Notes under the pieces: model-generated
Databases searched by the model: none
Told to the model about the DNA's origin: nothing
Seen by the model: the letters and a program-made list of their open reading frames with translations, nothing else
In this document: in pieces, positions 1 to 10,800 of the stretch
Layout of the letters: each line of letters opens with the position of its first letter
Numbering within the stretch: the first letter of the stretch is position 1
Program-made: the position numbers and the translations under genes
Assembly (NCBI GenBank): GCA_036873135.1
Contig: JAPTYO010000010.1
Coordinates: 2,890,634 to 2,954,633, forward strand
DNA: 64,000 nucleotides
Reading direction: 5' to 3'
Source: Clarkia xantiana subsp. parviflora
Lineage: Eukaryota > Streptophyta > Magnoliopsida > Myrtales > Onagraceae

Positions 1-165
1 AAATAATTCATTTTAACACAACTTTTAGTCTTTTACATAAAAGGTACAAAATTAGTGCTTAATTTATTTTTATGACAATTCAAAAATTAGTTATTATGAT
101 TTATGATTGAGTTTTTTTTTTTTTTTTTTTGGCCAAATTGATGCTTTTATTATGAAATCAAATGT

Positions 166-942
166 TCAACCGGGAGTACAATCTAATAACATAATTGATA
201 AAAGAGGGGAAGGGGGTACAACAACCCAATTAACCGGGCACATCTCCTTTCTGGATTGGATTGCAACCCAGTTCGCACAACGGTTGGCGCCTCGTCGGAT
301 GATCTTCCATGTCACGTTTTGAACCATACTAGCCATATGACGAATAGAGTCGATGATGTTGTCAAGTCTCCAGTCGGGGTTTGTCGTTGTTTGTCGGATT
401 TGGTTTACGATGTATTCCGCATCTGACTCGATGACGACTTCCCTCCATTGGTGATTAACTGCGAGCTCAACTCCTTGTAATATAGCTCTTGCTTCCGCCA
501 TAGCTGCATTTGGTTCCCGGCCACGAGTACCTCTTCCCGCTAGCAAATTTCCAGATGTATCCCGTGCTACAACTCCAGTTCCTCCCCACCCAGTTTGCTC
601 AGCCCACGACCCGTCGCAACAAATAGACACTACTCCATGGGACGGGGCATGCCAATCAGTTGCAACTGTGTTATTCCGTGCACTTGTAGAGCGACTTGGC
701 AATTGATTCATCTCAGCGGTCCATATTTCTGCAGCATAGGACTGAATTCGTTCCATTACTCGATTTGGATTAGGACGATCATTCTGGTACGTGGCCCGAC
801 AACGCTCCTTCCAGATTTTCCATGCTCCAATTTCCACTTTGAGGCGGCGGAACGCAGCAGCCTCACCCTCCCGAGATGCCTTTAAAATAACGTCTTCCAA
901 CCAGTCATTCCAATTTGGTGAGTCTCCTCGATCCCATCTCAA
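166..942 (-). pseudogene. LINE RNase H domain remnant
   Basis: This open stretch encodes the C-terminal RNase H (RVT_3 type) of the LINE. It is in the same frame as the upstream zf-RVT stretch and separated from it by ten codons and one TAG. The first methionine assigned here corresponds to a TTG codon, so it is not an independent gene. The catalytic D-E-D pattern is intact, but the rest of the element is not. Confidence 0.8.
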
Positions 943-972
943 GCCGAGACATCCAAACCATACCGGAATAGT

Positions 973-1635
973 CTATATGCAATTTAACAGCACATGATCA
1001 ATTGTTTCGGTGCAATTGCAAAATGGACACTTAGCTTCTACCTCGACTCCCCTCCGGTTAAGTTCGTCAAAAGTCGGCAAGGCACGTGCACAAGTCCTCC
1101 ATAGAAAATGTTTGACCTTAGGCGGAGCTCGTCCTTTCCAAATTCCCTTCCATACCTCGGTTGAGACGCTCCTAGAAGACGAAGGACCCAAAGAGATAGT
1201 CGGTTGTTCAATTTCGCGGAGACGATGGTAGACCATTTTCGGAATAGCCACCCCCGTCTTGGACGTTGGCCACACTAGTTTATCATGTACTTCAGACCCC
1301 CTCCTAATGTGGATGCTCCTAATGGCGTTTGCCTCCTCCTCCGTAAGTATTGGAGCGAGTTGTTCCAAATTCCAGGACCGCTCAGGCGGGCGTATCAAAT
1401 CAGATACCCGCAGAGACAGGTTGATGCCCTCTCGATTAGGATCAAGTCGATACCCAGGCAGATTGGGTAACCACGCATCTTCAAAAACACGGACCGATTT
1501 ACCATTTCCGATTTGCCAAATACCCTCTTGGGCAAGAATGTCACGACCCACAAGAATACTTGACCATGCCCAAGATGGTCGTCCGCCCTTTATGGCCTCC
1601 ATAAAATTGGATCGAGGAAAATATATTCCCTTCAA
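973..1635 (-). pseudogene. LINE zf-RVT domain remnant
   Basis: The open stretch carries the conserved tail of plant LINE reverse transcriptases: WKGRAPPKVKHFLWR followed by the CPFC/H/C zinc-binding signature. It ends in TAG at 973-975, after which the same frame continues into the RNase H domain. It is part of the broken LINE, not a host gene. Confidence 0.8.
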
Positions 1636-1835
1636 GACTTTAACCCAGTGTGCATCAGGCTCACTTTGAATTCACCAAGCCGTTTTTGTGAGCATGGCAC
1701 GATTGAACGTTTTCATACACCGGAAGCCCAATCCCCCTACATCTTTTGCGATGGTCATACGCTCCCACCTCTTCCAATATAATTTCTTGAATGAATACCA
1801 ATTGAGTTGGTTAGACCGACACATATTGACGGACT

Positions 1836-2391
1836 TATATTATTGAAGAAACGAGACGACGTTTAATAACGAGTTGTTTTTCGTTTTTCCCGAGCCTACC
1901 AGTTTGGTTCGGTTAGTTTAAAATGTGATTCTCATTTTAACCGCGAAACTTACCGCCAAATGTAAAAATAATTAGCAGCCGAAGATTGATTGATTTGAAA
2001 TGAGACAGACCCATCCAACTTGTGGCGCCATTTTTTCAAAATCAATCAACAGTTTCTTAGCCTTTCCTTTATTCTGCCTCCTAGTAAATAGCGCTAGTGG
2101 TGTTTTTCCTTACTCGAAATTGGAAATTATTATTTTTTAGTTTTAGACCAATTAAAAATGGCAAAAATGTATAGTGCATATAATAATTTTACTTTTATTA
2201 CTTTATTATTGTAGACGTAAATAATAATAAATGAAAGAAACCAGAAATTGAACCATACTTTCTTTCTCTAGTTCATCTTTCTAATCTAATTAATAGGAAC
2301 ACAAAGTGTTTCTCCTTATTTCCAAGTATTCTCTTTTCCTTCCAAAACGCGAAGCCGAAGCTGAGGAGGAAGCTGGACGACAGAGACGGTG
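1836..2391. other. Spacer upstream of the JmjC gene
   Basis: About 550 bases between the LINE and the JmjC gene. It must hold the promoter and 5' leader of that gene. The last ~150 bases are pyrimidine-rich, as is common in plant leaders. I see no clear TATA box or other coding potential. Confidence 0.4.
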
Positions 2392-2403
2392 ATGCGATGT
2401 TGA
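2392..2403 (+). promoter_or_regulatory. Minimal overlapping uORF
   Basis: ATG CGA TGT TGA starts five bases before the chosen JmjC start codon (2397) and ends inside it, giving a three-codon upstream frame that overlaps the main start. If the transcript includes it, ribosomes could initiate here, stop and need to re-engage. Its effect is inference only. Confidence 0.4.
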
Positions 2404-5400
2404 AAGTGGAGGAGTTAGGGTTTGCTGCGGGTCAGGGCGAGAAGGAAATAGGGCTTGATATGAAAGAAGAGAACGGTCATTCCAAGCAAGTGAGAGAACT
2501 AGAACAAGAAGCGGAGGCGAATCTTGCGATTGAAAATCCGCCCAAGCGTAGATTGAGGGAAGTCAAGAAGGTGAGCTACGATGATAATTTTAATTACGAG
2601 GAAGAGGATGACGAGAAGCTGGGAAAAAAGCAACGCCTAAGAAAATTCAAGCCCAAGCAAGAAAGTCACACCAATGGGGACGGAGGTCATGAAGTTGTTG
2701 GCGAGAAGAAAGTGGAAGATAAAGCGACCAAGAGAGGGAGGAACAAACGATTGAGCAATCGAGGAAGACCTCCAAAGGAGGGTCGGACAAAACAGGAAGT
2801 CGGGACCATGGAGGACACGGGGAGTGGCAAGGAGTCCAAAAGCAGATGGAAGGAGCCTAAGGTAAACAAATTAAGACTCTCTCTCTCTCTCTCTAGTTGA
2901 TGGTATTAGATATATTGATTGAGTTACTTCATTGTCTCATTGATCGTTCAGTGGTACCATGGTATGGAGCGAATGTGTCATCAATGCCAGAGGAGTGATA
3001 AGGAGCGGGTGGTAAAGTGCTCTTGCCAGAAGCGCTATTGCGTTCCCTGCATCCAGACTTGGTAAATTGCTTGTCTTTTAAGTTCATATTTCTTTTCTAG
3101 TGTTGCTAGTTTGAAAAAAGTCCCTCATTTATGCTCAGTGGCTGCTGGGATCATGTTGTGAAGATATGTGTTGTCTTAACTTTAGCACATTTAGATCTCA
3201 ACTTTCGATATGGCTAAGTTCCTAGCCAATGAAAATCAGTACACAGAATTTTGGTTAGTCTTAGAAGAATATTTCTAGCTGATAAAAATATATGATATTT
3301 TTTATACTTTATTTATATTTGTTGTATAACTTTTAGGATCCTTGATTATTCTGCAGGTATCCTCGACTGTCGGAGGAAGATTTTGCTAAGAGATGTCCAT
3401 TTTGTTGTGGGAACTGCAACTGTAAAGCTTGCTTGCGTCAGGATCCGGTAGCAAAAGTTGCTCTGTCCTCTTTCATGAAGTAACTAGCGGTGCTATGAAA
3501 TGAACAATCATTATTGTGGTATTCATGTTGGATTTTGCCACTGCAGGATAAGAAAAACGCTGAGCCAACAGTTGATAATGAAGAAGAAGCCCGCCAACAC
3601 TCTATGTTTCTTCTTCACTTACTCCTCCCTCTCATAAAGCGCTTTAATGATGAACAAGTGCTTGAAAAAGAAAGAGAGTCAAAGATTCGAGGTACTTTCC
3701 AATCGAAACAGTTAGATTGATCCATCTATCTAAGTAGCTGACTTTATGTTTATTATTTGAAACTGTATCAAGCATTAGAATCTTTCCATTTGTATCCTGA
3801 GCATTATGTTTTGCAGGTGTAGAACCTCCTTGCTTGAATATAGAAATTGCTGAAGGTGATGAGGATGAACGTGTTTACTGGTAGGATATATTCATGGAGC
3901 TCTTTACTTTTTCCTGGTCAGTTAAAGAATTCATAACTTCTCCATACCGATTTTGGTTCTTTGCAGTGATAGCTGCAGAACTTCTATTGTTGATTACCAT
4001 AGGACATGCCGAAACTGCTCTTTTGATGTCTGCATTAAATGTTGCCGCGAGATTTGTGAGGGACGCCTGCAAGTTTCTAGAGAGGAAATAATTGATGGGT
4101 ATATTAGCAAAGGAATGGACTATTATCATGGTGGTAAGGTTGCAAAGCCTGTGGATTCATCTCCTGAGCCTCGTCCTGAAATCATGGTCTCCCAAACTCC
4201 GTGGGAAGTGGCAGAAAATGGAATAATACCTTGCCCTCCGAAAGACATGGGTGGTTGTGCTGAAGGTGTCCTAGAGTTGCGGTGTTTATTGGACGATTTT
4301 TCTATTTCATCTCTAGTGGAGGAAGCTGAAAAGCTTGTTGGAACAGAAGAGCCTTTGGATGCAGTTGGAACACTGCAAAAATGTCCATGCCATAACATAA
4401 TAGAAGGTGAACTGGCAAATGAAACATTAATCAAAGCATCCTCTCGGATTAACTCTGATGACAACTATTTGTTCTACCCAAACTCTGCAAACATCCAACC
4501 GGGGGACTTTGAGCATTTTCAGTGGCACTGGATGAGGGGTGAGCCTGTAATTGTGAGCAATGCTCTTGAAATGACAACTGGACTAAGCTGGGATCCAATG
4601 GTGATGTGGCGTGCAGTTCGGCAGATTGCACACAAGAAGCATGGCCAACATAAGGATGTGAAGGCTATGGATTGCTTGGACTGGTGCGAGGTAACTTATT
4701 TTCCTGCCATATTTACTTGATTAACTAATTCTTTTTACAGATGTCATAGGTGTATGTCTGTATGTATGATACCATGTTTTTGGAAGAAACTTGTATTTGT
4801 TATGGAGGGCATTGATTTGCTGTTGAATGGAAAATGCAGGGCGAGATGAATATCCACCAGTTCTTTGCGGGATATTCTGAAGGAAGGCTTGATAGAAAGC
4901 AATGGCCTCAGATACTCAAGTTGAAGGATTGGCCCCCGTCTCATCTATTCCATGAACGCCTACCACGGCATGGAGCAGAGTTCATTGCTAGCCTTCCCTT
5001 TAAACAGTACAGTCATCCAAACAATGGGCCTCTGAATATTGCTACCAAATTACCAGAAAAATCCTTGAAGCCTGACATGGGACCTAAGACGTATATTGCA
5101 TATGGAGTCGCCCCAGAGCTTGGGCGTGGAGATTCAGTTACCAAGTTGCATTGCGACATGTCAGATGCGGTATCTTCTTTGAGCCCTATTGTTCTTTTTT
5201 CAAACTGGCGTTGAGCGGAGAGCACTGAGTTCAGTTGATAGTGAATTCATAATTTTCTTGTCTCTTCCTAGGTGAATGTTCTCATGCATACAGCCAAGGT
5301 GACCTTGAAAGATGATCAGCTGAAAACGATAAAGGTCTTGAAGAAAAAGCATCGTGAGCAAGACCGTACAGAGGGTATTGAGACTTGTGAGGATATAGAT

Positions 5401-6573
5401 GAAGCACCAGAAGAAGTCGAATTTGATGAAAGCGGTGGAGCTGTTTGGGATATTTTTAGGAGACAAGATGTCCCTAAGATAAAGGATTACCTTAAGAAAC
5501 ATTTCAAGGAATTTCGACATACTTACTGCTGTCAAATTACCCAGGTAATGATAATGATGTGCTCTAGTCTAGTGTTGCAGAAACATTTTTATCATAATAA
5601 TTAACATCTTCTCTTTCTGGTGTTGATAGGTGACGGACCCAATACATGATCAGACATTTTATCTTACTAAAGCACATCTGAGGAAGCTAAAGGAGGAATA
5701 TGGTTTGTCCATAGTCTTGTTTTCTTCTTATGGATTCTGCTTAGATCATAATCCTGCTCATAGTATGAACAATATTGTATGTGTTATAATATTGTAATAG
5801 GTGTTGAACCCTGGACATTCATTCAGAAGCTGGGGGATGCTGTGTTCATTCCAGCTGGTTGTCCCCACCAAGTTCGGAATGTGAAGGTAGTATTAAATAA
5901 CACTACTACTGTCTTTCTTGCTGGGTTTTTTAAGTATCTCAATGTGCTGTCTTGTTTTATGATCATTCGTCTAAGTTATGACTGTTTGTTTGTTGGTTGA
6001 TCAATCCTTTACTGATTTATATTTTGGAAAATAAAGTTATTTGCTGCTGCCTTTTTTTGTGTGACCAAATTTCTGCTGCCTTTTGGTTTAAACAATTATA
6101 GTGATGTATGGACATAAAAATGTAATGTGATATTGCAGTCATGTATCAAAGTTGCGCTAGACTTTGTGTCGCCTGAAAATGTTGGCGAGTGCATCCGGTT
6201 GACTGAGGAATTTCGTGTGCTTCCTAAGAACCATAGAGCCAAGGAGGACAAGTTGGAGGTGAGTTATAATATTCTAGTGCTAATGTTTTGTGCAAGGAGG
6301 ATATACATGATAATGGATACTCAAGGAAAGGGTTTTGTTGGATGGGGGATGGAACAGGTTAAGAAAATGATGGTTTATGCTGTGAAAGAAGCAGTGGATC
6401 ATCTGATGGGCAGAAAGAATAAGAAGAAAAGGAAAAGTGATGGTTCTGAGCATGAGGATGAGGAGGATGAAGCTGAACAGAAGGAAGCAGTCCGTGGTAC
6501 GAAAAACAACAGAAGAGGTGGTCGTGGTCGTGGTCGTGGTCGTGGTAGGAAAAGGAAGAGAGGTGGGAATTAG
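2397..6573 (+). CDS. KDM3-type JmjC histone demethylase
   Basis: Predicted histone H3K9 demethylase of the plant KDM3/JHDM2 group (JMJ25/IBM1 relatives), acting in nuclear chromatin. Twelve exons: 2397-2861, 2952-3061, 3357-3447, 3547-3691, 3817-3880, 3967-4690, 4840-5169, 5272-5544, 5630-5702, 5801-5886, 6139-6258, 6358-6573; 898 aa, all GT-AG and in frame. Residues 1-155 are basic and acidic with an AT-hook-like NRGRPPK. Then comes a cysteine-rich RING-like region from C164 ([17 protein letters not shown]) and a second zinc cluster, CDSC, at 292. The JmjC fold spans about 470-790. Its iron ligands are present: H637 and D639 in HCD, and H781 in CPHQV. The C-terminus is acidic then RG/KR-rich. 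All key residues are present, so it should be active. The exact paralogue (JMJ25, 26, 27 or 29) is not decided. Confidence 0.93.
6259..6357 (+). other. 99-nt in-frame intron (exitron-like)
   Basis: The last JmjC intron has good GT and AG borders and is exactly 33 codons long with no in-frame stop. Splicing joins KLE to VKKM, which matches relatives; retention would add 33 residues without shifting frame. It may yield two protein forms. Confidence 0.6.
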
Positions 6574-7145
6574 GACAAGTGTATTTTGTTATGGATGAAA
6601 CTCTACTTTAGTGTTGTTAAAGCCAAGGTTTTAGGGGTTGGTTCCTTTGTTGCTGCTAGTGTGTAGCCTTCCTTTTTTGATTGATGCTTATTGCTTAGTC
6701 TAGAAGAAGCAAGAAAAGCATGTAGTGGGTGTGAGGAGCCCATTTTCCACTGCATACATTTTGCCTGGCTTGTAAATCAATTGGTGCTCCTATTTTAAAT
6801 ATATGTTATGTTACTGTTTGTACTGATATAACCATGTCTAACCTCACTGGCTAAAAACTTGACAATGTCCACCACCTGACTGGCTAAAACAAAGAAAGAC
6901 ATTCTGCTATTGCTAATTAATCTGTTAGGGTAAATATAATAAAATCTATTATTATTGATATTGTCAATACTATGGATATATATATCTTATCTTTATAGAT
7001 TATGCTATCTATCACTGTTAAAAAACATATGGTTATAGAATAATAAGGTAAGTAGAAATTTAAAGCATTGTTGTTGATGGCGAGCAACCTGTCGCCTGAT
7101 GGCTGAGGCGACCACTTGAGAGACTCTTTTTTTGTTTATTTGATG
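6574..7145. other. 3' flank of the JmjC gene
   Basis: Contains the 3' UTR of the JmjC gene and an AT-rich spacer. I see no other gene. Confidence 0.5.
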
Positions 7146-7612
7146 CCTGCTTGAAATGTTAAAATTGACTGTCCCACGTTTCATTTTTGTTGAAATTTGT
7201 TGTCTCCGCTCGTATTTTTCTATCATTTCAATCATTTTCATCAACTCACTCACCCACTCATAATTCATCACTCTTTAATTTTCACAAAGTCGCTAAATTT
7301 CCTCTAAAACTTGAACATCCAAAAGAAAAGGTTTTCAACAGACTCGTGTGGATCAATTTCTAGTGACAACGGAGCCGGATGCGTGGATGTGGTTAGCTTC
7401 TTAGGTGACGGTTCCGACAAGATGACAAGAAGGGAGCGTGAATGGGAGGTCGAATTTGACAGTCGGTTTCGTCGGGATTAACTTTTCTAAAGTAATCACA
7501 CCGATACACCAAATTTCAACAAAAATAAAGCTTGTGACACTTCATTTAAACATCAGACACCAAATTTCAACATTAAAATTTCAAGACTGTTTATAATTTA
7601 TAGGTTCTTAAC
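7146..7612. mobile_element. Foldback/MULE-type MITE, family A1, left end eroded
   Basis: The sequence closely follows the copies at 32277 and 40338, sharing blocks such as TCATTTTTGTT, AAGTAATCACACCGATACACC and CACCAAATTTCAAC. The right end still reads GGTTCTTAAC as in the family terminus; the left end has lost its GGGTTAAG tip. Both short flanks face the coding regions of JmjC and VPS36. Confidence 0.7.
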
Positions 7613-7835
7613 AATTTTTAATAAATTTTTTGGAAAAAAAAAAACACAATTTTTTAATAATTATTATCGGCTTTGTTGTCAGTTACTTTTGGGAAAAAGA
7701 AGTTGACTCTGCCCTGCTCTGATGATAAATGATATTAACCCGCGGGTTAGCTTACGAACTTTCCTTCTTCTACTCTCCTCTCGAATCGATTGTCCTCCTC
7801 TTCTGATCCATCTTAGATCACCCGTCATCTCCCCG

Positions 7836-10800
7836 ATGGCCGGAAACCACCTACTCCCCGCCGAACTGACCTCCAGCGGCCGCCCCGTCCTCCTCCCCAA
7901 CGAAATCGAGTGCTTCTTTCTCTCCAATGTCGAACTTGAATCCGATGACTCCAATTTCTCGTTATGTCTCAGGTCGGGTCTCCTCATCCTCACCACTCAC
8001 CGCCTCATCTGGATCCCCGATCCTTATCCCACCGGCTCCACAGGCTATTCCATTCCTCTTCCGGCCGTTTCCCACATTTACTCTCTCACTAGGAAGTCCA
8101 TCAAGTCCATGTTCGCCTCGCCCAGACTCTCCTTCCAGCTCTCAGTGGGCCCAGACGGTTGCGTCGTTGGAAAGGGCAACGTCTCGCGCTCGGTGGTCGT
8201 GACCGCCGTGATGAGGGGGAAGGGCGACGTGGACACTTTTGTTGGTAAGTTCTGGGAGCACTGGAGGGCTAGGGCGTGGGAAAAGGATAGTGTGAATGCA
8301 GCTACTTCTGGCTCAGTAGGGTCGAGCGTTGTAGCTTCAAGCTCTGGAGGATTTGATTCCAGCGGGATGAGGGTTGTAGGTGTTGCGGGCATACTCAGGA
8401 GAGAGCAGGAGACGTGGGAGAGCACTGATAAGACCCTCCAGGATGCTTTCCAGGATTTGAATGCACTCATGGTAATAATGCTTTTTTTCGCTAATGTCTT
8501 CTTTTTCATGTTCGATTGATTTCTACATTCTATTTTCCTAAGTCGATGGAAATGATAAGACTTTTAATTTTCTTATTAGAATAACAAACAAAGCTTGTTC
8601 TTCAGAGGTTTCTCGTTGGATTTACATATGGGCAAATGCAGGGTTGCAAGTTCCCTTCCGTCTATTAGCTGATTTTTTTTCTTCTAAAATATATCTGTAA
8701 ATGGTGATTTCCTTAAACCTCTCAGTTTCTACTATCATTATCACTTAGGTTTATGAGTGTTAGGAACCTCGACTGAACTCCATACTCTCACTTAGGGTAG
8801 GGTTATACACTTCTTGGGAATATGTGGTGCACACATCCATATACATATGTAGACCATAACATTTTTCTGTCCAAAACGTCCTGTGAATAGTAAGTTCTGG
8901 TAGTTTGTTGAGATTTTACTCTTCGTTAGGACGTGGTCTCATATTGCTGATGTTAAAGATTTGAGAAGTAGTCTAATGGTTTCTGATAGCCATTCTAGTT
9001 TCCTCTAATTTCGTCAACTATGTTGACAATTTGACATAGCACTTGGATAATGCAGAACTGAACACTGAAGTAGTATCGTGTGCTTTGCGGTCATTTATGC
9101 GGAAAACAAACTTTAAATGAACTCAATCGTATTCATAATAATGGCTGAGGCAGCTATATGATTTTGATTACTGCCGTGGACCTACAGAATAAAGCCAAGG
9201 AAATGGTAATGCTAGCAGAGAGGATGAGACTTCGACTTTTATCTGGTTCATCTCAAGCCGGTACTGCTCCTGATGAAGAAGTGGGTTCAAAGGAAGAAAT
9301 TCAAGATCTATTGTTAAGTGTTGGTATCGTATCTCCAGTTACAAGAGAATCTGCAGGTGCTTTGTATCACCAGCAGCTTTCCCGACAGGTCAATCTTCTG
9401 TCTTTTGGTCTATTCAACTGATTTTTCTGTAATATGTTCTAACTTTAGAACTCAATAAAAGGAAAAATGCATCTCTTCCTTCAAAAGTATGATTCTTGCA
9501 ACAAGGGGCAGTCTAATGCAGTCATACTGGCAGTTTAATTTAATTTATCATATCATTATTGATGTCTAGTGTGTTTGACACTTGATGAAAAAAAATATTC
9601 TCATTTCCTTTTTAAGGGTGACATGATTAGTATAGAAGCAACTCGTGTTTCGTAAAGTCTCACAGTTCATCATTACTTGTTGGGAATAAAGATAATGAAG
9701 GTTTAACTGAGTGTAAAGCTTGAGCGCTTTACCTTTTATCTTAAGGTTTGGAAATGTCAAAGTATTGTACATAACTTACCACTTTGAGTACATTCACTTA
9801 GTTTCTGTTAACGGTACAAAACAGGTTGGTAATTGGTTCAGTTTAGGTTAGATTAGAGTTTGTTAGGTATAGTTAAAGGCTGCTATAGGTTGAGTCAGAT
9901 AAGACGGATTATCAGCTATATCCACTCAATGAAAAAATGAATCCTTGATGTGTATTTCGATATCTTTTTAATTCCTAGGTAAGACTTTAATTGATTTTGG
10001 CACTCGTAGTTAGCAGATTTCGTCAGAAGTCCGTTAGAGAGATCTGGAGGAGTGATTAGCCTTATAGATATATATTGTCTATTCAACCGAGCGCGTGGTA
10101 CAGGTATGTCTCAACAATTGTGCTTATTAATTGCTAAAATATGTAGTTTTATTCTGAGTCTCTTTCCAGTTCTTCTATATGTTTTTCTTCTTGTACAGTG
10201 GAATAATGATTTCTGTATTTCTATTTGTACAATGTTTTTGCAGCACTTATCTCTCCAGACGATCTGTTGCAAGCATGTTCACTTTGGGAAAAATTTGACG
10301 TGTATGTATGGCATTTTTTTTTTTAAACTATACATGCAGCACTATTGCAGCTAGCATCTGATTGAAGCATTTTAAAAGGGTTTCTCCTATGAATCATATA
10401 TTTATTCGTAAATTTATTGCATGCTTTTTTTTTTTTCTTTCCCAGTCCAGTGATGCTCCGGAAGTTCGATAGTGGTGTTATGGTCATCCAGAATAAGTCC
10501 CACAGAGATGAAGAGGTTAACTTTTACTGGTTTATATTTTATTTTCTTTTGCAAATGCATCTTTTCCAAAATAACGTCCTTTGTTTTTTCTCCCTGTGCA
10601 AAATCATTTCGATGGTACCAGCTACATCAGATTGTGTTGATACTGTCTTATCTAGATAATATCTATAATATCTTATGATGGTAATTATATCATTAGGAGA
10701 TTGAATAATATCTTTAGATTATATGAATATATTTTAAATCTTTTAGAATATATATTTAGGTTTTTGTAATCCCTATATATAGGGTATTATCATCAATGAA

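Larger units (their letters stand above)
112..1835 (-). mobile_element. Decayed LINE (non-LTR retrotransposon), 3' part
   Basis: Read on the minus strand this is the 3' end of a plant L1-type LINE. From its 5' side it has the end of the reverse-transcriptase region (a KDVGGLGFR motif near 1740), a zf-RVT zinc-binding domain at 973-1200 (CPFC...H...C near 1000) and an RNase H domain at 166-660. The RNase H acidic residues are visible in CCDGSW, AEARAI and ESDAEY. A run of 19 T at 112-130 is the poly(A) tail seen from the other strand. The frame is broken by a TGA just upstream of 1635 and a TAG at 973-975, and the 5' part including most of the RT is absent. It is a dead 5'-truncated copy. I could not find a convincing target-site duplication. 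Confidence 0.85.

Noticed and set aside
7722..7835. Upstream ATG extending VPS36 by 38 residues
   Set aside because: The extra sequence does not resemble known VPS36 N-termini, while the ATG at 7836 gives the expected start (MAGNHL then the [11 protein letters not shown] block).
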